A DNA stretch of 42,126 nucleotides. Source: a virus. This document shows positions 1 to 7,176 of this stretch, piece after piece; position 1 is the first letter of the stretch; every line of letters begins with the position of its first letter. Below the pieces are notes generated by a model that saw nothing but the letters and a program-made list of their open reading frames with translations, did no database searches and was not told the DNA's origin. Position numbers and translations under genes: made by a program. Where the stretch lies: the IMG/VR virus record IMGVR_UViG_3300027712_000063, positions 1 to 42,126 of that record, one strand, 5' to 3'.

Positions 1-774
1 CTTCTCAGACGTGTTCTGAACAGTTTCAACTCTCCACTTTTCATCTCTACCAGGAACACTAGACCAGTGAACGTTCGATCTTACATAGTTATTTCTACCT
101 TCTTCACTATCGTGCCAAATCTTATAAAATAGGTTGAAACCATTTGGCGTTGATGTGATAATAACTTTTGTAGATTGACCAGATGAAATTGTAGGATAAA
201 CCGATGCGAAAAAGTTTTCTTGTACGTTTGTTGGTACGAAAGCAAACTCATCGAGATAAATCATGTTCATCGATTGACCACGAATAGCGGACGAAGACGT
301 AGCCGCACACATAACTTTAGAGCCATTTTCAAGAACAATACTTTTCTTGTTCCATTCTAGAACGCCCTGTTGCATCCACTGAGGAAGAAACTCGTAGGCA
401 TCTTTAATTCTGTTAAGAATTTCAATAGACTGTGATTCTTTGTTGGCTAGAATTGCAACACGATAGCTAGGACTAAATAAAATATGCCAAAGAATGGTTG
501 CTGCTGTAACTGTGGTCTTGCCGACCTGACGAGGCATTTTGGCAATAGAGAAACGATTGTGAACCATGTTCAACATCATTTCTTTTTGGAATGTCCACAT
601 TTCAAAGTTGATAAGTCCTTTATCAACACTTACAATCTTTACATAATTTTCACAAAAGTAAATTGGGTCTTGAGAGCACTTAGTAAATTCACTAAATGTT
701 TCTGCTGTCCAAGGGATGGCTACGCCAGCCGCTTTTAGATTTTGATTGCCTAGATAAACTTCTTTGATAGCCAT
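1..774 (-). CDS. gp17: Terminase large subunit gp17, N-terminal part (runs off left edge)
   Basis: This is the ATPase half of the packaging motor that pumps DNA into the prohead. The frame is open from an ATG at 774 to base 1, giving 258 codons, so the C-terminal nuclease domain lies outside the window. Visible motifs are a Walker A with the T4-type sequence MPRQVGKTT (about residues 80-88), a Walker B MIYLDEFAFV (about 171-180) with the catalytic Glu after Asp, and a coupling motif ITSTPNGFNLFY (about residue 200). The N-terminus is shorter than in T4 gp17. It follows gp16 with only three bases between the gp16 stop and this ATG, the T4 arrangement, so translational coupling is likely. No nearby promoter was seen; expression is presumably from the late promoter ahead of gp14. 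Confidence 0.96.
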   Translation of the reverse strand, partial: MAIKEVYLGNQNLKAAGVAIPWTAETFSEFTKCSQDPIYFCENYVKIVSVDKGLINFEMWTFQKEMMLNMVHNRFSIAKMPRQVGKTTVTAATILWHILFSPSYRVAILANKESQSIEILNRIKDAYEFLPQWMQQGVLEWNKKSIVLENGSKVMCAATSSSAIRGQSMNMIYLDEFAFVPTNVQENFFASVYPTISSGQSTKVIITSTPNGFNLFYKIWHDSEEGRNNYVRSNVHWSSVPGRDEKWRVETVQNTSEK

Positions 775-777
775 GAT

Positions 778-1182
778 TTATTCTTGATTTTTTTTCATTA
801 ATGTTAGAAGTTCAGATGTGGTAAGAACAAGGGTATTGTTTGTAATGTTATCGCCAACATCTTCTCTTTGTAATTCTTTGGCAGTTTTGTGCATAGCCAA
901 AAGTTCTTTGTTTACGTCTTTTAAAGTTCCCATTAAAGTTGCTAGAACTTCATATGACCTAGGAGATTGAGACTGACGAGCAACCTCAAGAGCATCTTCC
1001 AATGCTTCTGATCCCTTTAAGATTATGTTATAATAATTTTCTCTGACATGTGTAAAATCAAGAGATGCGAGAGATTCTATTTCGTTTGGTTGTTTTGCGA
1101 TTATTTCATTGCTTTTTGATGAAGAATCACTAGGAACCATCGGAGCGATGTTTAGTGCATTAGCTAGTGGATCATTTGTCAT
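778..1182 (-). CDS. gp16: Terminase small subunit gp16
   Basis: This is the regulatory, DNA-recognition subunit of the packaging terminase, which in T4 forms rings and stimulates gp17. The 134-aa product is somewhat shorter than T4 gp16 (about 164 aa). The central helical segment SPRSYEVLATLMGTLKDVNK followed by a helix containing LLAMHK closely resembles the T4 gp16 core (SPRHMEVFATLMG, then an LKLHKD helix). The acidic N-terminus and the order gp15-gp16-gp17 agree with this. The ATG at 1182 follows the gp15 stop by two bases; the ribosome site is weak, so coupling to gp15 translation is likely. Confidence 0.9.
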   Translation of the reverse strand: MTNDPLANALNIAPMVPSDSSSKSNEIIAKQPNEIESLASLDFTHVRENYYNIILKGSEALEDALEVARQSQSPRSYEVLATLMGTLKDVNKELLAMHKTAKELQREDVGDNITNNTLVLTTSELLTLMKKNQE

Positions 1183-1184
1183 AC

Positions 1185-1997
1185 TTAATAATTACTAAAA
1201 AACTCAGTTATAAATCCATAATCTGAATTGGCTGATATTTGGGATAGAGGTATAGAATTTGCTGCTATTGTAGTTGAATTGCCGTTAACATCCAATCCAG
1301 GTTTAACAGAAATGTACTCTGCATTTGATGTACTATTTATATTAACATCTACTGGTGTGTATAAATTAGCATTCACTTGTTTGATTATCTTTGGCTTAGT
1401 AATAGGTCCGTATAGATAACCTTTTAATGTAAAATTTAATGTCCAGATGATAAATTCTTTTGCTTCAAAATTATTTACGTATGAATCTTCTAAAGACACA
1501 CTTTTAAGAACAATAGGAATATCCATTTCTATGTTCATGTCAGGTATTAATTTTACTGCTATTGTCCATTCAGGAGTAAAGTAAGGTAGTATTTGTTCAA
1601 CAATACGAGTGGCATCGTCTGCATTTCTAGCAATAACAGAAAGAGTAATATCAAAATCATATGGTACTGGATTAAATTGGCTACTCAATGTTGCAGTATT
1701 AGCATTACTATAAACATTTCTGTTTATAGAATTTAATTTTCTCTCTGATGCGTATCTAATTGTATTAATTTCAAATGATATTCTTGGAAAAACCATTGAA
1801 ACTGAACGAAGCAAATCTGGATTTTGAACAGCACGAGCAAGATACCGCTCTTTAGGTCCATATGATATTGGAACGCTTATGGTCTGTACTACATTGTTTG
1901 ATGCATCTATTCTATCTATAGAAATATCGTTAAACAAAGTACCAAATAGAATTACGTACTTTCTAATAGAACTATGATAAAATTTACTTCCTAACAT
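1185..1997 (-). CDS. gp15: Tail terminator / proximal sheath stabiliser gp15
   Basis: In T4, gp15 caps the finished tail tube and sheath and forms the head-tail joining surface. The 270-aa length matches T4 gp15 (272 aa). The N-terminus MLGSKFYHSSIRKYVILFG aligns well with the T4 gp15 start, and the motif IVEQILPYF (about residues 137-145), a hallmark of the family, is present. The ATG at 1997 has an AAGGA ribosome site about 8 nt upstream. It lies between gp14 and gp16 as in T4. No odd features were seen. Confidence 0.93.
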   Translation of the reverse strand: MLGSKFYHSSIRKYVILFGTLFNDISIDRIDASNNVVQTISVPISYGPKERYLARAVQNPDLLRSVSMVFPRISFEINTIRYASERKLNSINRNVYSNANTATLSSQFNPVPYDFDITLSVIARNADDATRIVEQILPYFTPEWTIAVKLIPDMNIEMDIPIVLKSVSLEDSYVNNFEAKEFIIWTLNFTLKGYLYGPITKPKIIKQVNANLYTPVDVNINSTSNAEYISVKPGLDVNGNSTTIAANSIPLSQISANSDYGFITEFFSNY

Positions 1998-2007
1998 ATC
2001 GTGTTCC

Positions 2008-2661
2008 TTAGACTACGTTTTCAGAAAACGGATTTGTTACGCTAAAATCCACAAAGGTCAAAGCTGTATTTTCAAAATAATCATTTTGTGCAAGAGGATC
2101 AGCAGAGTATGTTCCGTTTGCCTGTACGGCTGAATACTTTGTTTCAATGGCATCAATCTCAGAAACCCCTGTATCCAGACGTTCGCTGTTATAATTAAAG
2201 CGTTCGCACTTCAAATCATAATACTGAAGCGATCCTGTCTGATAAAAATTAGATTCATGTTCGACAAATTTAACTTCAAACAAAGATTTGGTCATAGGAA
2301 TATAAATAAGGTCGCCTTCATTTGGGCGAATAAGATCATAAATAGAACCGATATCTTCTGTAAATCTAGTGCGTGATACAGAAAGAGTAATTTGGTCTGC
2401 CATAGTGATACCAAACTTTGAAAGCATATCACCTTCTCCCTGATAACCAGAAAAGTTTTTGATATACATTTCTAGTGGGATAGCATGTTCAAACTTTGAA
2501 AGCGGATCGCTCATGAATAAATAATCTATATTGACATGAGTACGATTCATATAATATGCTTCGATGCCATGAATACGGATCATCTCCACGCTAAGATCGT
2601 TTAGCAATCTTTGCTCAGAGGCAGACGAAAAGTTATTAAAGAAGAAAGAAGTCGTGGTCAT
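2008..2661 (-). CDS. gp14: Neck protein gp14 (head completion)
   Basis: gp14 and gp13 form the neck that seals the filled head and docks the tail. The 217-aa product is shorter than T4 gp14 (256 aa). Resemblance to T4 gp14 is clear in the order of motifs: MIRIHGIEAYYMNR (T4 IQMRGVECYYVPR), the FSGYQGEGDMLSKFGITMAD stretch (T4 FEGYEGQ...NFGMQVQD), and GDLIYIPMTKSLFEVKFVE (T4 GDLIYFPMDNSLFEINWVE). The ATG at 2661 follows an AGGA ribosome site. This gene is divergent from the plus-strand cassette starting at 2736. In T4, gene 13 would be immediately upstream; here gp13 is separated by that inserted cassette. Confidence 0.92.
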   Translation of the reverse strand: MTTTSFFFNNFSSASEQRLLNDLSVEMIRIHGIEAYYMNRTHVNIDYLFMSDPLSKFEHAIPLEMYIKNFSGYQGEGDMLSKFGITMADQITLSVSRTRFTEDIGSIYDLIRPNEGDLIYIPMTKSLFEVKFVEHESNFYQTGSLQYYDLKCERFNYNSERLDTGVSEIDAIETKYSAVQANGTYSADPLAQNDYFENTALTFVDFSVTNPFSENVV

Positions 2662-2683
2662 TCAAGAATCCTACTTTTATGGC

Positions 2684-2711
2684 TTGACTATTTAGATTTA
2701 TCTGTTATAAT
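2684..2711 (+). promoter_or_regulatory. Sigma70-type promoter for the plus-strand cassette
   Basis: A -35 box TTGACT (2684-2689) and a consensus -10 box TATAAT (2706-2711) are separated by 16 bp, with a TGn extended -10 immediately before the -10 box. Transcription would start near 2718, just ahead of a strong ribosome site AAGGAG (2723-2728) and the ATG at 2736. This is the layout expected of a phage early promoter read by unmodified host RNA polymerase. It is the only such strong match noticed in the window. Confidence 0.8.
2689..2696 (-). promoter_or_regulatory. Candidate T4-type late promoter ahead of gp14
   Basis: On the minus strand these bases read TCTAAATA, one mismatch from the T4 late consensus TATAAATA. 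The site sits 28 nt from the gp14 ATG (2661), about the same spacing as for the other candidate late promoters here. It would drive gp14-gp15-gp16-gp17. It overlaps the last base of the -35 box and the spacer of the opposing sigma70 promoter. Confidence 0.5.
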
Positions 2712-2735
2712 GGTTTTATGGTAAGGAGATAAAAC

Positions 2736-3104
2736 ATGAAAATTAATATGATCGCTGTTATCGCTTTGTTGTCCATATTTGCAACATCTGTATCGGCAAG
2801 AGAATATAGTGGAGAATGGGAACGAAACTATCGTGAACATTCTCGTGTAGACACTCGAAAAGATTTTGGAAAAAAGAACAACAATTCTGAAAAAATTGCT
2901 ATCGGTGTCGGAGCTTTAATTTTAGGAGCAGTTATTGCTGACGCCTATAATCATAGACAGAATAACACAAATATCCAAAGACAACCTTATTACGATGACT
3001 ATGAACAAGAAGCATATCAGCGTGGTCTTAGAGCAAGACTTGAAAGAGAAAGAATTGAACGTGAACAAAGAGCATATCAGTGTGGATACTATGGAAACTG
3101 CTAA
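2736..3104 (+). CDS. Small secreted protein with glycine-zipper-like hydrophobic segment
   Basis: This is an unrecognised 122-aa protein and the first gene of the plus-strand cassette. Residues 1-21 form a classical signal peptide: two Lys/Asn-flanked charges, a hydrophobic core IAVIALLSIFA and a VSA cleavage site before Arg22. A second hydrophobic, glycine-spaced stretch (IAIGVGALILGAVIADAY, about residues 54-71) may be a membrane segment. The C-terminus is rich in Arg, Glu, Gln and Tyr and ends with two Cys residues. The product should therefore act in the envelope or periplasm of a Gram-negative host. A role in superinfection exclusion or envelope modification is possible but is only inference from early-type expression and location. 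The start is fixed by AAGGAG seven bases upstream. Confidence 0.75.
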   Translation: MKINMIAVIALLSIFATSVSAREYSGEWERNYREHSRVDTRKDFGKKNNNSEKIAIGVGALILGAVIADAYNHRQNNTNIQRQPYYDDYEQEAYQRGLRARLERERIEREQRAYQCGYYGNC

Positions 3105-3558
3105 CTTATTTATGAATATTCCAAAGGACGGCTACCACTTTAATGCTGCTAGTCTAAAGACTATTGGCGAAAAGTACAAAGCTCAGTATATGGGTTATTG
3201 GTGTACTAAACGTAAGGATGGTAGCTGGAACGAACAACCAATAGATGTATTCTATGATGCAAATCCTAATCGTGATCTTGGACATTCACATTATATTGGT
3301 GTGTACATTCAAACTTCTGGACACGAAGAACATGGTCGTCATGTCTATGTCACTGATGCAAAGTCAGCTTTCTCTGAGCCTATGACTGGTTCTGTATGTG
3401 ATGATGGTGAGGTTATAGTGTCTCGTTATCGTCACGATTATGTTGAGAAGAAGGGTGCTATGATCGATGGTGGTCGTGACTATGCTAAGACCAATGGTTG
3501 TAAGACAGTCTCTGTGACTGTTGATGGTTCTAATTTTATTTTTGAGGAAACCGCATAA
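3091..3558 (+). CDS. Conserved phage-like protein of unknown function
   Basis: This 155-aa protein is of unknown function. It is polar, with clustered aromatic and His residues: GYWCTKRKDGSWNEQPIDVF near the N-terminus, then GHSHYIGVYI, then a C-terminal DGEVIVSRYRHDYV followed by MIDGGRDY. It appears to be a compact mostly-beta protein with no signal peptide. The ATG at 3091 overlaps the preceding gene by 14 bases and has only a weak ribosome site (GTGGA). An in-frame ATG at 3112, seven bases after the upstream stop, is an alternative start. The next gene begins in its stop codon (TAATG at 3556-3560), so the cassette is translationally coupled. Confidence 0.7.
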   Translation: METANLFMNIPKDGYHFNAASLKTIGEKYKAQYMGYWCTKRKDGSWNEQPIDVFYDANPNRDLGHSHYIGVYIQTSGHEEHGRHVYVTDAKSAFSEPMTGSVCDDGEVIVSRYRHDYVEKKGAMIDGGRDYAKTNGCKTVSVTVDGSNFIFEETA

Positions 3559-3809
3559 TGAGTTATTATTTTGTATATGGTAAGGAAAACTGCACATATT
3601 GTGATCGCGCAGTTTCCCTCTTGACAAGTCAGGAACAAGACTATACACTGTTCAAGTTAGGTGAGCATTTTTCTAAAGAAGAACTTCTAGAAAAGTTTCC
3701 TAACGCAAAAACCTTTCCACAGATTGTATATGTTAATAATATGATTGAAACATATATTGGTGGATTTGCTCAATTGAACATGCTATTGAAGGATGATAAT
3801 GATGAATGA
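3558..3809 (+). CDS. Glutaredoxin
   Basis: This is a small thiol-disulfide oxidoreductase of the glutaredoxin family, 83 aa, the usual length. The active site CTYC is at residues 12-15, the cis-proline loop TFPQI at 52-56 and the GG-F motif YIGGF at 66-70. In T4-like phages such proteins (compare NrdC) reduce phage ribonucleotide reductase; no reductase gene is visible in this window. The ATG at 3558 shares a base with the upstream stop and follows a GAGGAAA ribosome site. The 3' end overlaps the next gene. Confidence 0.92.
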   Translation: MSYYFVYGKENCTYCDRAVSLLTSQEQDYTLFKLGEHFSKEELLEKFPNAKTFPQIVYVNNMIETYIGGFAQLNMLLKDDNDE

Positions 3810-4083
3810 TGCACAAATGCTAGATATGATTAAGACTTTTCTGCGTACTAATATTCTTGAAATTACCTTTGAGAAGGTAGATGGTACTCTGCGTAAGATG
3901 CAGTGTACGCTCGATGCTAATTATATTAGTGAGCATTATACGGCTCCTGAAAAAAAGACAGAAACAGTACGAGAACCAAACCCCGATGTTCTAGCAGTAT
4001 TTGATACTGAAAACAAGGGTTGGCGTTCAATGCGAGTTGACAAGATTCAGGCATTTAGTATGCCCAAGGAACTGAACCCATGA
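3799..4083 (+). CDS. WYL_2 / Sm-like SH3-fold small protein (DUF2693 type)
   Basis: This roughly 94-aa protein resembles the family found in T4-like phages and annotated as DUF2693 / WYL_2, an Sm-like beta-barrel. Supporting features are the N-terminal helix LDMIKTFLRTNILEITFEK, the strand pair KVDGTLRKMQCTLDANYI, and the C-terminal LAVFDTENKGWRSMRVDKI, where the family has its conserved Trp/Arg/Ile signature. Its role is unknown; nucleic-acid or ligand binding is plausible. In-frame ATGs occur at 3793, 3799 and 3802; AAGGA at 3789-3793 favours 3799 or 3802. It overlaps glutaredoxin by 11 bases. Confidence 0.75.
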   Translation: MMNDAQMLDMIKTFLRTNILEITFEKVDGTLRKMQCTLDANYISEHYTAPEKKTETVREPNPDVLAVFDTENKGWRSMRVDKIQAFSMPKELNP

Positions 4084-4250
4084 AGCAAGAATTAAAAGGT
4101 TTCGAAAAGTTCAGGGCAATTATTGCACGATGGATCGTTATTAATATTGCTGCTCGTATTCATGCTGTAGCTGTTTTGTCTTTGTCACTTGAAATTGCAC
4201 GAGGCTATCAAGCAGATTTTCCCGATATTGAACTAGATTATGAGGACTAA
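4080..4250 (+). CDS. Small 56-aa protein of unknown function
   Basis: A short gene fills the interval between the WYL_2-like gene and the epimerase gene. It starts with an ATGA overlap on the upstream stop and ends at a TAA immediately before the next ATG at 4251. An AAGGA ribosome site lies in the upstream coding sequence. The product begins MKQELKGFEKFRAIIARW, continues with an amphipathic or hydrophobic helix rich in Ile, Ala, Val and Leu, and ends in an acidic tail (DFPDIELDYED). The middle could be a membrane-associated helix. No family was recognised. The end-to-end packing with both neighbours is the main argument that it is real. Confidence 0.6.
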   Translation: MKQELKGFEKFRAIIARWIVINIAARIHAVAVLSLSLEIARGYQADFPDIELDYED

Positions 4251-5177
4251 ATGAATATTGTTGTTACTGGGCATTTAGGTTATATCGGTTCTGTCCTAAC
4301 CGCAAAGCTACGAAATCTTGGACATACTGTTGACGGTATTGATTTGAAAGACAGCCCATCTAATGATTATGATGGTATTCGTCGATTGATTAAGTCAGTT
4401 GATTATCCTATTGAAGCTATCGTTCATCTTGGTGCAGATAGTTTATTGGGTCCATCTGTCAAGAACCCATTAAGCTATTATGATAATAATGTCACTAAGA
4501 ATATCAAGATGCTACAGTCTCTTGTTGATCTAAAATGGGGAGGTAAATTTATTTTTGCCTCTTCTGCTGCTGTTTATGGAAATACTGAAGTTTCTCCTAT
4601 TCCAGAATATATCCCAAAGATGCCCATTAATCCTTATGGAAACACCAAGAGGATGATGGAAATGATTTTGGAAGATTGCTTTAATGCATATAATTTCAAG
4701 TCCACTTCGTTTAGGTTCTTCAATGTTTGTGGTGCGGATGAGGAAACTGGTATGGGTCAAGCTAGTGATCAGCCACACATCATTACTTCTATGTGTCGAG
4801 CAGATGCTGAAAACAAAAACTTTGTTATCAATGGCGATACATTTTTGACAGAAGATGGTACATGTCTTCGTGACTATATCCACGTAAATGATGTTTGCTC
4901 TGCTATTATTGAAGAACTAAATATCGATAGAGATGGTGCAACAAGATTTAATCTTTGTACTGGAACTCCAACTTCAAATCTCCAGCTTTTCAATACATTT
5001 AAGAAAATTACCGATACAACTATTGATGTTGAATTTGGTGATTATCGACCTGGAGACCCATCTATCCTAGTTGGCGATAACTTTGCATATTGTCGATCCA
5101 GTAACTGGGAACCAAAAGAAACACTAAACAGCATGATCCAAAGTGCTTGGAATCATTATCAGAAAGGTTTACGATGA
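4251..5177 (+). CDS. GalE-like NAD-dependent sugar-nucleotide epimerase (extended SDR)
   Basis: This 308-aa member of the extended short-chain dehydrogenase family most resembles UDP-glucose 4-epimerase. The NAD-binding glycine motif GHLGYIG is at residues 7-13, a serine-containing SSAAVYG segment at 104-110, and the catalytic Tyr129/Lys133 pair in YGNTK. The GalE-type segment TEDGTCLRDYIHVNDV (about 200-215) is well preserved. It probably interconverts nucleotide sugars for surface glycan or phage glycosylation; exact substrate specificity cannot be read from sequence. The ATG abuts the upstream stop and follows GAGG. The next gene overlaps by four bases (ATGA). GalE usually has about 330-340 residues, so this is a slightly short version. 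Confidence 0.9.
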   Translation: MNIVVTGHLGYIGSVLTAKLRNLGHTVDGIDLKDSPSNDYDGIRRLIKSVDYPIEAIVHLGADSLLGPSVKNPLSYYDNNVTKNIKMLQSLVDLKWGGKFIFASSAAVYGNTEVSPIPEYIPKMPINPYGNTKRMMEMILEDCFNAYNFKSTSFRFFNVCGADEETGMGQASDQPHIITSMCRADAENKNFVINGDTFLTEDGTCLRDYIHVNDVCSAIIEELNIDRDGATRFNLCTGTPTSNLQLFNTFKKITDTTIDVEFGDYRPGDPSILVGDNFAYCRSSNWEPKETLNSMIQSAWNHYQKGLR

Positions 5178-6190
5178 CTATTAATACAGCGTGGCAACGC
5201 AATGAATTGAATAAAAACTCTATGGGTGGATCGGAACAAATGGCAGAGGGTCTTATGGCTCGTCTTGATCCTGAACTAGCAAATAAGTTTCAAATTATTA
5301 CTAGCCGAGTTAGAGAACTAAAGGAAGACAAGATTCGTATCTATTGGCTACATGATCTTCCAGGAGACCCTGAGACGAAACATCTTAAAGATAAAAAGAG
5401 CCGTGATCGTTTTCATAAGATTGTATATTGTGGCAACTGGCAACAAAATGCGTTTCAGATGGTTCATGATATTCCGTTGGACAATCATTCAACTGTTATT
5501 GAAACTGCCATTACTCCGTTTCCCGAAATCACAAAGCCAACAGATGGTGAAATTCGTCTAGTTTATACTTCTACTCCTCAACGTGGACTTGAACTTTTGG
5601 TTCCTGTTTTTATTGAACTTTGTAAGAAGCATGATAATATTACTCTTGACGTGTTTTCATCATTTAAGATTTATGGGTGGGAAGATGCTGACAGGCAATA
5701 TGAACCACTATATGAAATGTGTCGCCAACACCCAAAGATTAACTATCATGGATATGCTCCAAATGAAGTTGTTCGTGAAACAGTTGAAAAGGCTCATATC
5801 TTTGCATATCCTTCCATTTGGATGGAATGTAATTCCCGTTCGTTGATTGAAGCTATGTCTGCTGGCTGTCTAGCCGTACACCCAAATTATGCAGGTCTTG
5901 CTGATACTGCTGGTGGATTGACTGCTATGTATCAATGGGATAGAAATCCTAATGTACATGCTAGTGTATTCTATAGCTTGTTAGATGAGGCTATCGGTAC
6001 AGTCTCCGATGAAAATCTTCAAGGATATTTGAGGTTTGTTAAGATGTATGCAGACCAAAGGTATAATTGGGGACGGATTGTTCAACAATGGACAAACTTA
6101 TTGACTGGACTTGCAGCACAATACGAAGGTAAAGATTTAAGTTTACCTGATGCTGGAAAAGAAATTATTACTTTTAATACTACGAGGTAA
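5174..6190 (+). CDS. GT4-type glycosyltransferase
   Basis: This 338-aa protein belongs to the GT-B fold, family 4 glycosyltransferases. The strongest evidence is the C-terminal EX7E motif (ECNSRSLIE) followed by AMSAGC, the nucleotide-sugar binding region, preceded by a typical INYHGYAPNEVV acceptor-loop/Rossmann segment. The N-terminal SMGGSEQMAEGL resembles the glycine-rich donor/acceptor loop of this family. It likely transfers a sugar, perhaps the product of the neighbouring enzymes, to a surface glycan or virion component. The start at 5174 (ATGA overlap with the epimerase stop, AGAAAGG ribosome site) is preferred over an in-frame upstream ATG at 5147. Confidence 0.87.
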   Translation: MTINTAWQRNELNKNSMGGSEQMAEGLMARLDPELANKFQIITSRVRELKEDKIRIYWLHDLPGDPETKHLKDKKSRDRFHKIVYCGNWQQNAFQMVHDIPLDNHSTVIETAITPFPEITKPTDGEIRLVYTSTPQRGLELLVPVFIELCKKHDNITLDVFSSFKIYGWEDADRQYEPLYEMCRQHPKINYHGYAPNEVVRETVEKAHIFAYPSIWMECNSRSLIEAMSAGCLAVHPNYAGLADTAGGLTAMYQWDRNPNVHASVFYSLLDEAIGTVSDENLQGYLRFVKMYADQRYNWGRIVQQWTNLLTGLAAQYEGKDLSLPDAGKEIITFNTTR

Positions 6191-6192
6191 TT

Positions 6193-7176
6193 ATGATTGT
6201 TGTTAAAACCCCCCTCCGAATTAGTTTCTTTGGAGGGGGAAGCGATGTCCCTGCAATATATGAACAAATTGGTGGAGCAGTTCTGTCTACTGCCATTGAT
6301 AAGTATATGCATATTGTCGTAAACCCAACACCAAACCAGCATCTTAAGCTTACATATTCTAAAGTAGAAGTTGTTGAGAATGCTAAAGACCTAGATCATG
6401 AAATTGCTCGTGAAATATTAAATCATTTTGGTATCAAATCAAATATTGAGATTGGTTCTTTTGCTGATGTCCCTACAGTCGGTACTGGACTTGGATCGTC
6501 ATCTACGTATGCAGTAGGTTTAATAACAGCTTTGTCTGCATATAAAAATATTCCAATGAACCGATATGATATTGCAGAGTTGGCTTGTTCTATAGAGATT
6601 GATAAATGTAAAAGTCCTATTGGAAAACAAGATCAATACGCAGCTTGTTTCGGTGGATTGAATGTTATCGAGTTCAATAAACACTTGGTTAATGTTAAGC
6701 CATTAAATGTTTCACAAAATACTATCGATGCCTTGAATGATAATTTAGTAATGTTTTATACTAACCGTACACGCAAAGCATCAGACATATTAAAAATACA
6801 AAATGATAGTAAGAACTATACCGATATGTATTTGAAGAATATGAATAGTATGATAGATCAAGTTTATGCGGGTAGAGATTTACTATACAAAAATCAACTT
6901 GATGAGTTTGGTATGTTGTTAAATGAAGCATGGCTCAAAAAGAAAGAACTATCATATGGTATCAGTGATCCAGAGTTAGATGGTCTTTATACATTTGCAT
7001 TGATGAATGGTGCTATTGGTGGTAAGATTTTGGGTGCAGGTGGTGGTGGATATTTTCTTTTCTATTGTCCAAAACAAGATCAAAAGAAGCTAAAGAAAGA
7101 ACTTGAGAAGAAGGGACTAAAAGAGTTTCCCTTTAAATTTGTTGATAAAGGATCACACATTGTACATCAGTCCTAG
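6193..7176 (+). CDS. hddA: HddA-like GHMP kinase (D-glycero-D-manno-heptose 7-phosphate kinase)
   Basis: This 327-aa GHMP-family sugar kinase begins with the N-terminal signature KTPLRISFFGGGSDVP, typical of heptose 7-phosphate kinases of the HddA type. The ATP-binding motif PTVGTGLGSSS is at residues 94-104 and the C-terminal motif GGKILGAGGGGYF is present. HddA phosphorylates D-glycero-D-manno-heptose 7-phosphate at C1 in the GDP-heptose pathway. The adjacent GmhA-like isomerase makes that very substrate, which supports the assignment. The ATG at 6193 follows a GAGG ribosome site, two bases after the glycosyltransferase stop. A related fucose or galactose kinase activity is a less likely alternative. 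Confidence 0.85.
   Translation: MIVVKTPLRISFFGGGSDVPAIYEQIGGAVLSTAIDKYMHIVVNPTPNQHLKLTYSKVEVVENAKDLDHEIAREILNHFGIKSNIEIGSFADVPTVGTGLGSSSTYAVGLITALSAYKNIPMNRYDIAELACSIEIDKCKSPIGKQDQYAACFGGLNVIEFNKHLVNVKPLNVSQNTIDALNDNLVMFYTNRTRKASDILKIQNDSKNYTDMYLKNMNSMIDQVYAGRDLLYKNQLDEFGMLLNEAWLKKKELSYGISDPELDGLYTFALMNGAIGGKILGAGGGGYFLFYCPKQDQKKLKKELEKKGLKEFPFKFVDKGSHIVHQS

Noticed and set aside
2935-3090. N-terminal extension of the 155-aa protein back to 2935
   Set aside because: It would overlap most of the secreted-protein gene in another frame and has no ribosome site; the signal-peptide gene is better supported.
5147-5173. Upstream ATG of the glycosyltransferase
   Set aside because: It lies well inside the epimerase gene without a ribosome site, whereas the ATG at 5174 has an ATGA overlap and AGAAAGG.
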